Source: Dehalococcoidia bacterium (GTDB taxonomy: Bacteria > Chloroflexota > Dehalococcoidia > SZUA-161). From it: DNA of 21,611 nucleotides. The position numbers and the translations under genes are program-made. This document shows positions 1 to 6,756 of the stretch, piece after piece. The notes below the pieces were generated by a model. That model had not been told where the DNA came from, ran no database searches, and saw only the letters and a program-made list of their open reading frames with translations. Location: assembly GCA_030619685.1 (NCBI GenBank), contig JAUXAX010000032.1:1-21611 (forward strand), written 5' to 3'. Positions within the stretch are counted from its first letter, which is position 1. Each line of letters starts with the position of its first letter.

Positions 1-201
1 GAACTGGAGCGACGCCTGGCCAATACAGCGATGCAAATCCTTGGTTTACATGGCCAACTAGAGAGAGAGCCCCGGGCCCCGTTTAACGGATACATGGAGT
101 GGGAATACAGGTTTTCCCTTATGATGGCTATCGGCGGCGGCAGCAATGAGATCCAGAGGATAATCATTGCCATCGCCGGCCTAGGTCTGCCGAGGCCTTG
201 A
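1..201 (+). CDS. Acyl-CoA dehydrogenase, C-terminal fragment (cut by window start)
   Basis: The window opens inside a reading frame that gives 66 residues before a TGA stop. The sequence is the C-terminal helical bundle of an acyl-CoA dehydrogenase: an ANTAMQILGLHGQL segment (helix bearing the FAD contact region), then AIGGGSNEIQR, the family's GTxEIxR-type signature, and a GLGLPRP tail typical of FadE-like members. The enzyme would oxidise an acyl-CoA to a 2-enoyl-CoA, using FAD and passing electrons to ETF. The residue just before the G-S-N-E-I motif is Gly, so the catalytic Glu found there in medium-chain dehydrogenases is absent; the base, if any, must lie in the missing part. The gene sits 47 nt upstream of the amidohydrolase on the same strand and is probably the first visible gene of that operon. 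Family is clear; substrate is unknown. Confidence 0.88.
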   Translation, partial: ELERRLANTAMQILGLHGQLEREPRAPFNGYMEWEYRFSLMMAIGGGSNEIQRIIIAIAGLGLPRP

Positions 202-248
202 ATCATTGATAACAGATTTGTGGCTGCAAGTGTAGAAAGGAGGAGGAA

Positions 249-1181
249 ATGCTTATCGATGCGCACTATCATCTGGTAGCCCAGGAGTGGTACCCCGAGG
301 GATGGTGGCAAGCTGTAACCGGCATGTACTTAAACGGTATGAAGCAGTTGGGGATGGAAATGCCCCTGGAGACGATCAGGGAAAGCCTGATCCCCGCTCT
401 GTGGGACCCTGAGGGAGAAGCCCTGATTCGCGACATGGATGCCGGTGGAATCGACAAGACCGTCCTGCTGCCCATGGATTACTGGGTTCTCTACGGGGAG
501 CCGAAGGTACCCCTCGAAGGCCAGCTCAAGGCCTATGCAGACCTTCAGAGAAGGCACCCCGACAGGATAATAGCCTTCACCACCGTCGATCCCCGTAGAC
601 CCGACGCCGTTGAACTGGTAGAGCGCGCCATCAAGGAATGGGGTCTCAAGGGGCTGAATCTCTATCCACAGACAGGCTTCTTCGTCAATGAACCCAGTAC
701 ATATCGCGTGCTGCAAAAGGTTTCCGAACTGGGGCTTCCGGTGACATGCCATGTGGGACAGCTTGGTGCGGCGCCCCTCCGTGCTAAGTACGGCGACCCG
801 ATACATCTCGACGATGTTGTGCAGGATTTTCCCAATCTGACGATAACTGCGGGGCATATGGCTTTCGGCTGGCATGAGCAGCTCTTTTATCTCGCTGGAC
901 TCAGATACAATCTGGTGACAGACATCTCCGCCTGGCAGGATGTAGCGAGGGCTAATTACTACAAGTTCTGCCAGGTCCTGAGGCACGCACTGGACCGCCT
1001 CGGTCCCTATAGGGTTCTGTTCGGTACCGATAACCCGTTCGTGGCCGCTCTCATGTCTACCAAAGACTACGCAGACCTGGTCAGGGAGCTGCCGCAAAAG
1101 GCCCCCGAGGGAATAACCTTCACCGAGGCAGAGGTCACCGCCATATTAGGAGATAATGCCGCCACGATACTGTCTCTATAG
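249..1181 (+). CDS. Amidohydrolase family 2 (ACMSD-like TIM barrel) metal-dependent hydrolase/decarboxylase
   Basis: A 310-aa protein of the amidohydrolase_2 (COG2159) family, which covers metal-dependent hydrolases and non-oxidative decarboxylases. Visible metal and active-site positions are the N-terminal D-A-H-Y-H motif (His6, His8), His168 in T-C-H-V-G, His203 in A-G-H, and Asp261 in F-G-T-D-N-P near the C-terminus. Length is normal for the family. The ATG is preceded by AAAGGAGGAGG, a strong ribosome site, which fixes the start. It lies between an acyl-CoA dehydrogenase and a thiolase in a tight same-strand cluster, so it probably acts on an intermediate of the same acyl-CoA pathway, for example by hydrolysing a ring or C-C bond or decarboxylating an acid. 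That role is inference; the family alone does not give a substrate. Confidence 0.85.
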   Translation: MLIDAHYHLVAQEWYPEGWWQAVTGMYLNGMKQLGMEMPLETIRESLIPALWDPEGEALIRDMDAGGIDKTVLLPMDYWVLYGEPKVPLEGQLKAYADLQRRHPDRIIAFTTVDPRRPDAVELVERAIKEWGLKGLNLYPQTGFFVNEPSTYRVLQKVSELGLPVTCHVGQLGAAPLRAKYGDPIHLDDVVQDFPNLTITAGHMAFGWHEQLFYLAGLRYNLVTDISAWQDVARANYYKFCQVLRHALDRLGPYRVLFGTDNPFVAALMSTKDYADLVRELPQKAPEGITFTEAEVTAILGDNAATILSL

Positions 1182-1225
1182 AGTTGACAAGAGAAGCTTT
1201 CCTCCAATTAGGACAGAATGGAACG

Positions 1226-1241
1226 AGGAGGTGATAGATTG
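1226..1241 (+). promoter_or_regulatory. Ribosome binding site deciding a TTG start
   Basis: AGGAGGTGAT at 1226-1235 is near-perfect complement to the 16S rRNA 3' end and sits 7 nt before TTG 1239. This favours the TTG over the ATG at 1218, which precedes the ribosome site. Confidence 0.8.
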
Positions 1242-2408
1242 AGCCTTAAGGATACATGTGCCATCGTAGGAGTCGGGCTCACCAAGCTCGCCAGAAAAAA
1301 CCCTGACCTGAGCACCATGGGCTTCGCCCTCGAAGGCTGCAAGATAGCCATCGAGGATGCCGGGCTCAGCAAGGATGATGTGGACGGGCTTCTTCTTGTG
1401 CACCCATCGCAGCAGGGCGAGCGACACGGCTTCTCAGGAAGGGTGGCTGATCTTTTGGGGATCTCGTCCACCTTCACCGCCACGGTAGACTGCGGTGGTG
1501 CTACACCCATCGTCCTGGTGCAGATGGCTGCCATGGCCATCAACGCCGGGATGTGCCACACCGTGGTCTGCTGCTACGGATGGCAGAACAACCCCATTGA
1601 TGTCCCCCTTGGTTTACCCCCTGGCTTCGAGTTTACCCTAACCTACGGGGAAGTCGGCGCGAACGCATTTCTTGCTCATGTAGCCCGCAGGCATATGCAC
1701 GATTTCGGAACCACCAGCAGGCAACTGGGGGCAGTCGCCGTCGCCTGCAGGAAGCATGCCAACATGAACCCGAATGCACAGATGTATGGCAGGCCCATGA
1801 CCCTCGAAGACCATCAGAATTCCCGCTGGATAGTGGAACCCCTACGCTTACTTGATTGTCCCCCCTGGACCGATGGCGGTGGCGCGGTGGTGGTGACCTC
1901 AGCGCAGAGGGCCAAGAACCTCAAGCACCGCCCTATTTATGTCAGCGGCTGGGGGCAGGCGCACGGAGCGCCGCTCCTGCGCCCCTGGCGCAGGAGCGAG
2001 GTGTCTGACTGGACTGTCTGGATGAAGGCTGGCGAGATAGCCTTCAGGATGGCAGAGGTTACCCCCAAGGACATCGATGTCTGCCAACTCTACGATGCCT
2101 TCACAATCGTGTTTCTTCTGCAACTGGAGGCCAGCGGCTTCTGTAAGGTGGGAGAGAGCGGCCCCTTCGTTGAGGATGGCAGGGTGGAGCTTGGCGGAGA
2201 GCTACCCTGTAACACCGCCGGTGGCTTGCTCTCCGAAGGCCACACCTTCGGCTTTGGTCATATCGCGGAAGCGGTGCACCAGCTCAGGGGTGACTGTGGA
2301 GAGAGACAGGTGAAGGATGCGGAGGTCTCATTCATCACTGGATTCGGGGGCGTGGTCAATGAATATCCGCCAACCTTCAGCTTATCTACCCTGATCATTA
2401 GGAGGTGA
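1239..2408 (+). CDS. SCP2/lipid-transfer-type thiolase family protein
   Basis: A 389-aa thiolase-fold protein of the SCP-x/lipid-transfer branch, which cleaves 3-ketoacyl-CoA or, in Ltp2-type members, performs a retro-aldol cleavage of a hydroxyacyl-CoA. I start it at TTG 1239: AGGAGGTGAT lies just upstream with 7 nt spacing, and the protein then begins MSLKDTCAIVGVG, as family members do. An in-frame ATG at 1218 lies before the ribosome site. Landmarks are Cys85 in V-D-C-G-G-A (candidate nucleophile), Tyr285 in Y-D-A-F-T, and His335 in S-E-G-H-T-F-G after N-T-A-G-G-L. The second thiolase Cys is not seen: the final loop reads I-T-G-F-G-G. The next gene is a DUF35 protein, the usual partner of this branch. 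It could be a BbsB-like thiolase or an Ltp2-like aldolase. Confidence 0.87.
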   Translation: MSLKDTCAIVGVGLTKLARKNPDLSTMGFALEGCKIAIEDAGLSKDDVDGLLLVHPSQQGERHGFSGRVADLLGISSTFTATVDCGGATPIVLVQMAAMAINAGMCHTVVCCYGWQNNPIDVPLGLPPGFEFTLTYGEVGANAFLAHVARRHMHDFGTTSRQLGAVAVACRKHANMNPNAQMYGRPMTLEDHQNSRWIVEPLRLLDCPPWTDGGGAVVVTSAQRAKNLKHRPIYVSGWGQAHGAPLLRPWRRSEVSDWTVWMKAGEIAFRMAEVTPKDIDVCQLYDAFTIVFLLQLEASGFCKVGESGPFVEDGRVELGGELPCNTAGGLLSEGHTFGFGHIAEAVHQLRGDCGERQVKDAEVSFITGFGGVVNEYPPTFSLSTLIIRR

Positions 2409-2410
2409 TT

Positions 2411-2830
2411 ATGGCAGAATTCAAGCTCCCCAAGCCGCTTCCGATGCCAAGCGAAGACTCAAAGCCTTTCTGGGACGGCTGCCAGAGGCAGGAGCTACTG
2501 CTCCAGAGATGCGACGACTGCGGGCATTATCGCTTCCCGCCGAGCGTCCTCTGCCCCAAGTGCATGAGCATGAATTCTCAGTGGGTCAAGGCCAGCGGCA
2601 AAGCCAAGGTCTTTACCTGGGAAATCACCCACCAGGCCTTTTATCCAGCCTGGGACACACCTTTTAATGTCGCCATCGTCGAGCTGGAGGAAGGGCCCCG
2701 CATGCACACCAACATCGTGGGCTGCAAGAACGGGGATATCTACATGGATATGCCGCTCGAGCTCACGTTTGAGAAGGTTGAAGACCAGGATTGGTACCTG
2801 CCCAAGTTCAAGCCTGCGCAACAGCGATAG
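2411..2830 (+). CDS. DUF35 OB-fold / zinc-ribbon thiolase partner
   Basis: A 139-aa protein with an N-terminal rubredoxin-like zinc ribbon (Cys34, Cys37, Cys48, Cys51; CX2CX10CX2C), followed by a DUF35 OB-fold with V-F-T-W-E-I-T-H as its first strand. DUF35 proteins form complexes with SCP2-type thiolases: examples are BbsA with BbsB in benzylsuccinate degradation, and the DUF35 domain of ChsH2 with the Ltp2 aldolase in steroid side-chain degradation. Here the gene follows the thiolase by 2 nt, and its ribosome site (GGAGGTGA) overlaps the thiolase stop codon, so the two are translationally linked. The ATG at 2411 is chosen over an upstream in-frame GTG that lies inside the ribosome site. I infer a heteromeric thiolase/aldolase complex. 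Confidence 0.88.
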   Translation: MAEFKLPKPLPMPSEDSKPFWDGCQRQELLLQRCDDCGHYRFPPSVLCPKCMSMNSQWVKASGKAKVFTWEITHQAFYPAWDTPFNVAIVELEEGPRMHTNIVGCKNGDIYMDMPLELTFEKVEDQDWYLPKFKPAQQR

Positions 2831-2863
2831 TGCGCTGATGAAATCTTAAACAAGGAGAGAAAA

Positions 2864-3658
2864 ATGGCAGAAGAGAGGGAAATAGCAGTAATCTACGAAA
2901 AGAAGGACCACATAGCCATCGTCACCATGAACCGCCGCAAGGACCTCAACGCCATGGATGAGGAGATGATGGAGAGGCTTTCGGATGCCTGGATAGATAT
3001 CAGGGATGACCGCAATATCTGGGTGGCCATCGTCACCGGCGCTGGCAAAACCGCCTTCTCCGTTGGTGGCGATCTGAAGACCTTCCTCCCCAAGATCATC
3101 GAGGGTGACCTGAGAGACATGCAGTCGGATACCAGACCCTTGAACGCCGTGCTCCGGGGATTCGACGTTTGGAAGCCCATCATCGCCGCGATTAACGGAT
3201 ACTGCTTCGGGGGAGGTCTGGAGATGCTCTTGGGCACTGATATCAGGGTTGCCTCCGAGAACGCCGTCTTCGCCGTAATGGAGCCCACCTGGGCACTGTT
3301 CCCCGGTGGCGGAACCACGGTGAGGCTTCCCCGCCAGCTACCCTTCTGCCGCGCTATGGAGATGCTGCTCACCGCTAACCAGTTCACCGCTCAGGAAGCC
3401 TACGAGATCGGCCTGATCAACAAGGTGGTGCCCCGTGAGGAGCTGATGCCCACCGCAATGGCCTACGCCGAGAAAATCGTCTCCAATGGCCCCCTGGCGG
3501 TGCAGGCGATAAAGGAGTCGGTGCTCAGGGGACTCGGCCTCGACCCCGCCTACTCCATCGAGAGACTGATGTCCATGCTCATCTTCGACACCGAGGACGC
3601 AAAAGAGGGGCCCAAGGCCTTCATGGAGAAGCGCAAGGCGGTTTGGAAGGGAAGATAG
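2864..3658 (+). CDS. Enoyl-CoA hydratase/isomerase (crotonase family)
   Basis: A 264-aa crotonase-family protein that would hydrate a 2-enoyl-CoA to a 3-hydroxyacyl-CoA. It keeps both glutamates that activate water in true hydratases: Glu120 in F-G-G-G-L-E and Glu140 in V-M-E-P-T-W, followed by the F-P-G-G-G-T-T loop. The oxyanion-hole segment is F-S-V-G-G-D-L (about residues 65-71). The C-terminal helix ends in F-M-E-K-R-K-A-V-W-K, a standard crotonase ending. AAGGAGAG precedes the ATG. It is the last gene of the plus-strand operon, 33 nt after the DUF35 gene, and supplies the step after the dehydrogenase. A BbsH-like role fits the setting, but the sequence cannot separate this from general beta-oxidation. 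Confidence 0.9.
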   Translation: MAEEREIAVIYEKKDHIAIVTMNRRKDLNAMDEEMMERLSDAWIDIRDDRNIWVAIVTGAGKTAFSVGGDLKTFLPKIIEGDLRDMQSDTRPLNAVLRGFDVWKPIIAAINGYCFGGGLEMLLGTDIRVASENAVFAVMEPTWALFPGGGTTVRLPRQLPFCRAMEMLLTANQFTAQEAYEIGLINKVVPREELMPTAMAYAEKIVSNGPLAVQAIKESVLRGLGLDPAYSIERLMSMLIFDTEDAKEGPKAFMEKRKAVWKGR

Positions 3659-3730
3659 CAGGACAATCATCAGCCAGCAGGGTGGATGTAGTGGCAACAG
3701 GCCCCACCTTCCAAAACGGGGATGAAAATG

Positions 3731-3792
3731 GTGGGTTTCGCTATGCTTCACCCACACTACTAATGCTTGTGGATTCCTGATTTCGCAGGAAT
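3731..3792. repeat. Two REP-like short hairpins in the convergent spacer
   Basis: GTGGGT (3731-3736) pairs with ACCCAC (3750-3755) across a 13-nt loop. ATTCCTG (3773-3779) pairs with CAGGAAT (3786-3792) across ATTTCG. The second, with flanking GG and GAC, resembles widespread interspersed GGATTCC-hairpin-GGAATGAC repeats in bacterial genomes. No second copy was noticed in this window, so the repeat status is inferred from appearance only. Confidence 0.4.
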
Positions 3793-3824
3793 GACAGACA
3801 AGACTGTTCTTTGATTAAAGCAGG

Positions 3825-3854
3825 AGAGGCTGCTCTCCACGGGGAGCAGCCTCT
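3825..3854. terminator. Stem-loop between convergent genes, probable bidirectional terminator
   Basis: AGAGGCTGCTC (3825-3835) and GAGCAGCCTCT (3844-3854) form an 11-bp perfect stem with an 8-nt loop. It lies 31 nt past the glycyl radical enzyme stop (read on the minus strand) and 167 nt past the hydratase stop. On the minus strand it is followed by CCTGCTTTAATC, a poor U-run; the plus side lacks one. The strong stem and convergent position support termination, but the weak T tracts lower confidence. Confidence 0.55.
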
Positions 3855-3884
3855 TACCATTCCAAACCTAATTCTTTACAGACA

Positions 3885-6335
3885 CTACGAAAGTTTCTGC
3901 TTCGTTCGGGCGATGATCTGGTCCTGCACCTCCTTGTGCATGTCGGTGAAATACGCGCTGAATCCAGCAACCCTCACCACCAGGCTCTCGTAGTTCTCAG
4001 GATTCACCTGCGCATCCCTCAGTACGGTGTCATCTATCACGTTGCCCTGAACGTGGTGAATGCCCAGACCGACAAACGTCCTCAGGTAGGCCACGAACTT
4101 CGCCCTGTTATCACCCTCCAGAAACTCAGGCATCCACCTCTGGTTGAACAGGTGATTGAAGGTCAGCAGCGGGTCTATCTTGGCCACTGATTTCAATACC
4201 GCTGTCGGACCCTTCTTGTCAGTGCCTGCCACCGGAGAGACGGTGCCATCGCCGAAAACCTCGCGGTCTTTCCTTCCATCAGGGGTTGCACCGGTGAGTC
4301 CACTGAAGGCGAAATAGCTGGCACTACCGCTCCCGTCGCACTGCGCATTGAACCCGTATATCGTCTTGAATTGGTGTATCGTCTGGCACGTCCTGATGTG
4401 TACATCCCGGGCAAATAGGTCAACGTAATCATCGTCATTGCCAAACTTCGGTGCATCGAGGAACATCTGCCTCAGCTCCTCATGACCTTCCCAGTTGTCC
4501 CTAAGAGCCTGCAGTAGCCTGTCCATGGTGACTCTCTTGTCCTCAAAGATCAGCTTCTTCATCGCCACCAGCGCATTCACTGCCGTCGTCTGCCCCACTG
4601 GCTGCATATTGGTCTTGTGCCAGTACTTCAAGTCCCTCACGTCCATGGCATTCTCTATGCACCCGTCCAGCAAAGCGGAGTTGAAGGGCTGCGGCAGCCA
4701 CTCATCCTCTAGCGCATCCGTTATATTGCTGAAGGTGACTATCTTCTCGGTGAAGAATTTCACCTGCTCCAGATACGCCTGTATCACATCCTCGATGGAG
4801 GTGAAGGTCAGCGGATCAGGGGTGGCAGGACCTATCTGTTTGCCCTCGAAGAACTTGTAGTCCCTCCCTTGATTTAGGGCATATTCCAGGCACTTGGGCA
4901 GGGCAAACCCTACGCCAGCTATACCTCGGTGCCCCATCGGCTTGCCAATTACAGTCCACCTCATGCAGCCCTCGATGCCATAGTTCCTGGCATCCTCAAT
5001 TGGCATACCCTTCGCCATCAGCCACGGCACCATGAATTCATCGTTGAAGATGCCATAGTGCCCTGCATCCTGTCTCATGATATCCGTGAAACGATAGAGA
5101 AACTCGTCAGGAGTGTTCTTGTGAAGCCTCACCACCATCATCGGCTCCACTAACCCCAGAGACTTAACGCTGTCCATGATTATGTACGTCATCTCATTGG
5201 TGGCATCCCGACCCAATCGGTCCTGGCCACCGATCGTTATATAGCGGGGCGTAGTATGAGCGCCACTCCCCATTATCGGCGCATTGAAGTCCGCCAGCTC
5301 GGTGAACTTCAGCCAGATGTACTCGATGAGCTCCTGTGCTTCCTCCCGCGTTATCCGTCCCTCTTCCTTGTCCTTCTTGTAGAACGGATACCACAGACAG
5401 TCCATCCTGTCCCCAATACCGCTCGTCTGGACATCCAGCACCCTCACCAGCAGGAACAGGAGGAACCATGCCTGTAATACCTCGTGGAACGTGCGCGGAG
5501 GGTTCTCAGGCACCCAGGAACAGCTCTCCGCTATCTGCTCCAGTTCCTTCTTCCTATTCTCTTCCTTCTCCTCATTAGCCATCGCCGTGGCAAGCTCAGC
5601 GTACCTCTTAGACCACCTGATCGCTGCCTCAATGCTTATGATCACCGCCTCCAGAAATGCCTTCTTCTTCAGAAACTCCCGGGGATGATCACGGATCAGG
5701 TCTTTATCCTGCGTTGTCTCCGCTAGCTTGTCCTGGGCCTCCTTCAGTATCCCCTTCAACCCCACCTCGAATACCTTCTCGTAGTTCGGCACCTGGCCGG
5801 AGTGAGCCCCGTGCACCCAGACAAACACCCCCTGGTTCATGTAGGACCAGTAGGGCTTGTCTTCCTCGGCCAGATACCACCGCTCCTTTCCATGTATCGA
5901 CTTATTGAACCAGTACTTGTTGATCTCGTGCATCTCCTCCCGCTCTTCGTCAGTCAGCATATCCTTGTAGCCCATCTCTATCGCCTTGTCCACCCAGCGC
6001 GAGTACAGCTCAGGATAGCTGATTACGTGGTCAGGTGACTTGGAGGAGCTGCCGGCAAACCGATCGTAATCGTTGATATATATCGTCATGCTGTCCAGGT
6101 AATTGGCCATCGCCTTGGCCCTTCTGATCGCAATCGGCTCGCCTTCAGCCGCTTTGTACGCCTGCGTTACAAAGCGAGCTCTCTCTGGGTCAAGCTTCAG
6201 TGTCGGCCGGATCTCGCTTATCTTCCCCAGCTTCTCCTGCTCCTCTACCCGGCCCGTACGCTGGCCCATCATCGTCCTATGTCGTACGTTGTCTGCTATT
6301 ATCTGCGTCAATCGCTTTTCCTCTACGTCCACCAT
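3885..6335 (-). CDS. Glycyl radical enzyme, pyruvate formate-lyase-like, unassigned subgroup
   Basis: An 816-aa glycyl radical enzyme. The PFL-like barrel spans roughly residues 10-680, with the family segments R-T-F-H-E-V-L-Q-A-W (281-290) and W-Y-P-F-Y-K-K-D (315-322). The glycine-radical domain follows, with R-V-A-G-F-S-A-Y-F placing the radical at Gly791, and the C-terminal helix reads K-E-V-Q-D-Q-I-I-A-R-T. The thiyl cysteine is Cys457 in G-I-E-G-C-M-R-W. In diol dehydratases, choline lyase and hydroxyphenylacetate decarboxylase a Glu stands two residues after this Cys (G-C-V-E); here it is Arg459, so none of those activities is supported. AAAGGAGA precedes the ATG. It is monocistronic, and no standard activase gene lies next to it. 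Candidates include fumarate-adding (alkyl/arylalkylsuccinate synthase-like) or PflD-type enzymes. Family is certain; reaction is unknown. Confidence 0.93.
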   Translation of the reverse strand: MVDVEEKRLTQIIADNVRHRTMMGQRTGRVEEQEKLGKISEIRPTLKLDPERARFVTQAYKAAEGEPIAIRRAKAMANYLDSMTIYINDYDRFAGSSSKSPDHVISYPELYSRWVDKAIEMGYKDMLTDEEREEMHEINKYWFNKSIHGKERWYLAEEDKPYWSYMNQGVFVWVHGAHSGQVPNYEKVFEVGLKGILKEAQDKLAETTQDKDLIRDHPREFLKKKAFLEAVIISIEAAIRWSKRYAELATAMANEEKEENRKKELEQIAESCSWVPENPPRTFHEVLQAWFLLFLLVRVLDVQTSGIGDRMDCLWYPFYKKDKEEGRITREEAQELIEYIWLKFTELADFNAPIMGSGAHTTPRYITIGGQDRLGRDATNEMTYIIMDSVKSLGLVEPMMVVRLHKNTPDEFLYRFTDIMRQDAGHYGIFNDEFMVPWLMAKGMPIEDARNYGIEGCMRWTVIGKPMGHRGIAGVGFALPKCLEYALNQGRDYKFFEGKQIGPATPDPLTFTSIEDVIQAYLEQVKFFTEKIVTFSNITDALEDEWLPQPFNSALLDGCIENAMDVRDLKYWHKTNMQPVGQTTAVNALVAMKKLIFEDKRVTMDRLLQALRDNWEGHEELRQMFLDAPKFGNDDDYVDLFARDVHIRTCQTIHQFKTIYGFNAQCDGSGSASYFAFSGLTGATPDGRKDREVFGDGTVSPVAGTDKKGPTAVLKSVAKIDPLLTFNHLFNQRWMPEFLEGDNRAKFVAYLRTFVGLGIHHVQGNVIDDTVLRDAQVNPENYESLVVRVAGFSAYFTDMHKEVQDQIIARTKQKLS

Positions 6336-6455
6336 CTCTAATCTCCTTTTGCCATTTGACCGATTTTGAGTGCTTTCAATTCTAGGGAGTTGCTACCGTT
6401 TTGTATGTGACTTTTGTCGCATTTCAGCATCCCGATAGACCTACCACATATTAAA

Positions 6456-6484
6456 ATTGTATCAACTGCCTACGCACAAGTCAA
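6456..6484 (-). promoter_or_regulatory. Sigma70-type promoter of the glycyl radical enzyme gene
   Basis: On the minus strand, TTGACT (6484-6479), a 17-nt spacer and TACAAT (6461-6456) match the consensus 5/6 at each box. The predicted transcript begins near 6449 and has a leader of about 113 nt before the ATG. The leader carries a small imperfect dyad (ATGCGAC-AAAA-GTCACAT). Confidence 0.7.
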
Positions 6485-6662
6485 TTCTCGCACGCTAGCA
6501 GGGGAGCAATGCCCCATAGACAAACGACCGGCACTTGAAGCCCAATCTCTATAACCCGGCTGACCATCGGAAGAGCAGACGCCAGAGAGGTACCAAAGCC
6601 GAAAAAAGGCCAGAGACATAGAGTCGAGGAGTGATAGTTGCCCAACCCCGTCAACTAGATCA

Positions 6663-6691
6663 TTGAGGCGAAGCTGAAATGATGCTACAAT
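6663..6691 (+). promoter_or_regulatory. Sigma70-type promoter of the radical SAM gene
   Basis: TTGAGG (6663-6668), a 17-nt spacer and TACAAT (6686-6691). The predicted transcript start near 6698 leaves no room for a ribosome site before an upstream in-frame TTG at 6706, which supports the GTG start at 6757. Confidence 0.62.
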
Positions 6692-6756
6692 TGGAGTAAG
6701 AGCGATTGCAGGGGGGCCTTACCTGGCCATTATCATTGATTAGGAGCAGCCGAGTT

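Larger units (their letters stand above)
6336..6756. other. Divergent intergenic region, no gene seen
   Basis: This 421-nt stretch separates the divergent glycyl radical enzyme and radical SAM genes. It holds the two promoters listed separately. Between them (about 6490-6660) I see no convincing reading frame or strong hairpin, only a weak GGGG/CCCC pairing near 6501-6515. Shared regulation of the two genes from this region is possible but not shown. Confidence 0.6.

Noticed and set aside
330..1097. Long open frame opposite the amidohydrolase gene (minus strand, 255 codons)
   Set aside because: It mirrors a clear family gene, has no ribosome site, and has no recognisable motif.
4935..4985. 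Calling the glycyl radical enzyme a choline lyase, glycerol dehydratase or hydroxyphenylacetate decarboxylase
   Set aside because: The Cys-x-Glu active-site signature of those enzymes is replaced by Cys-Met-Arg.
6706..6756. Upstream in-frame TTG starts (6706, 6736) for the radical SAM gene
   Set aside because: 6706 is only about 8 nt from the predicted transcript start, and neither has a well-placed ribosome site; GTG 6757 does.
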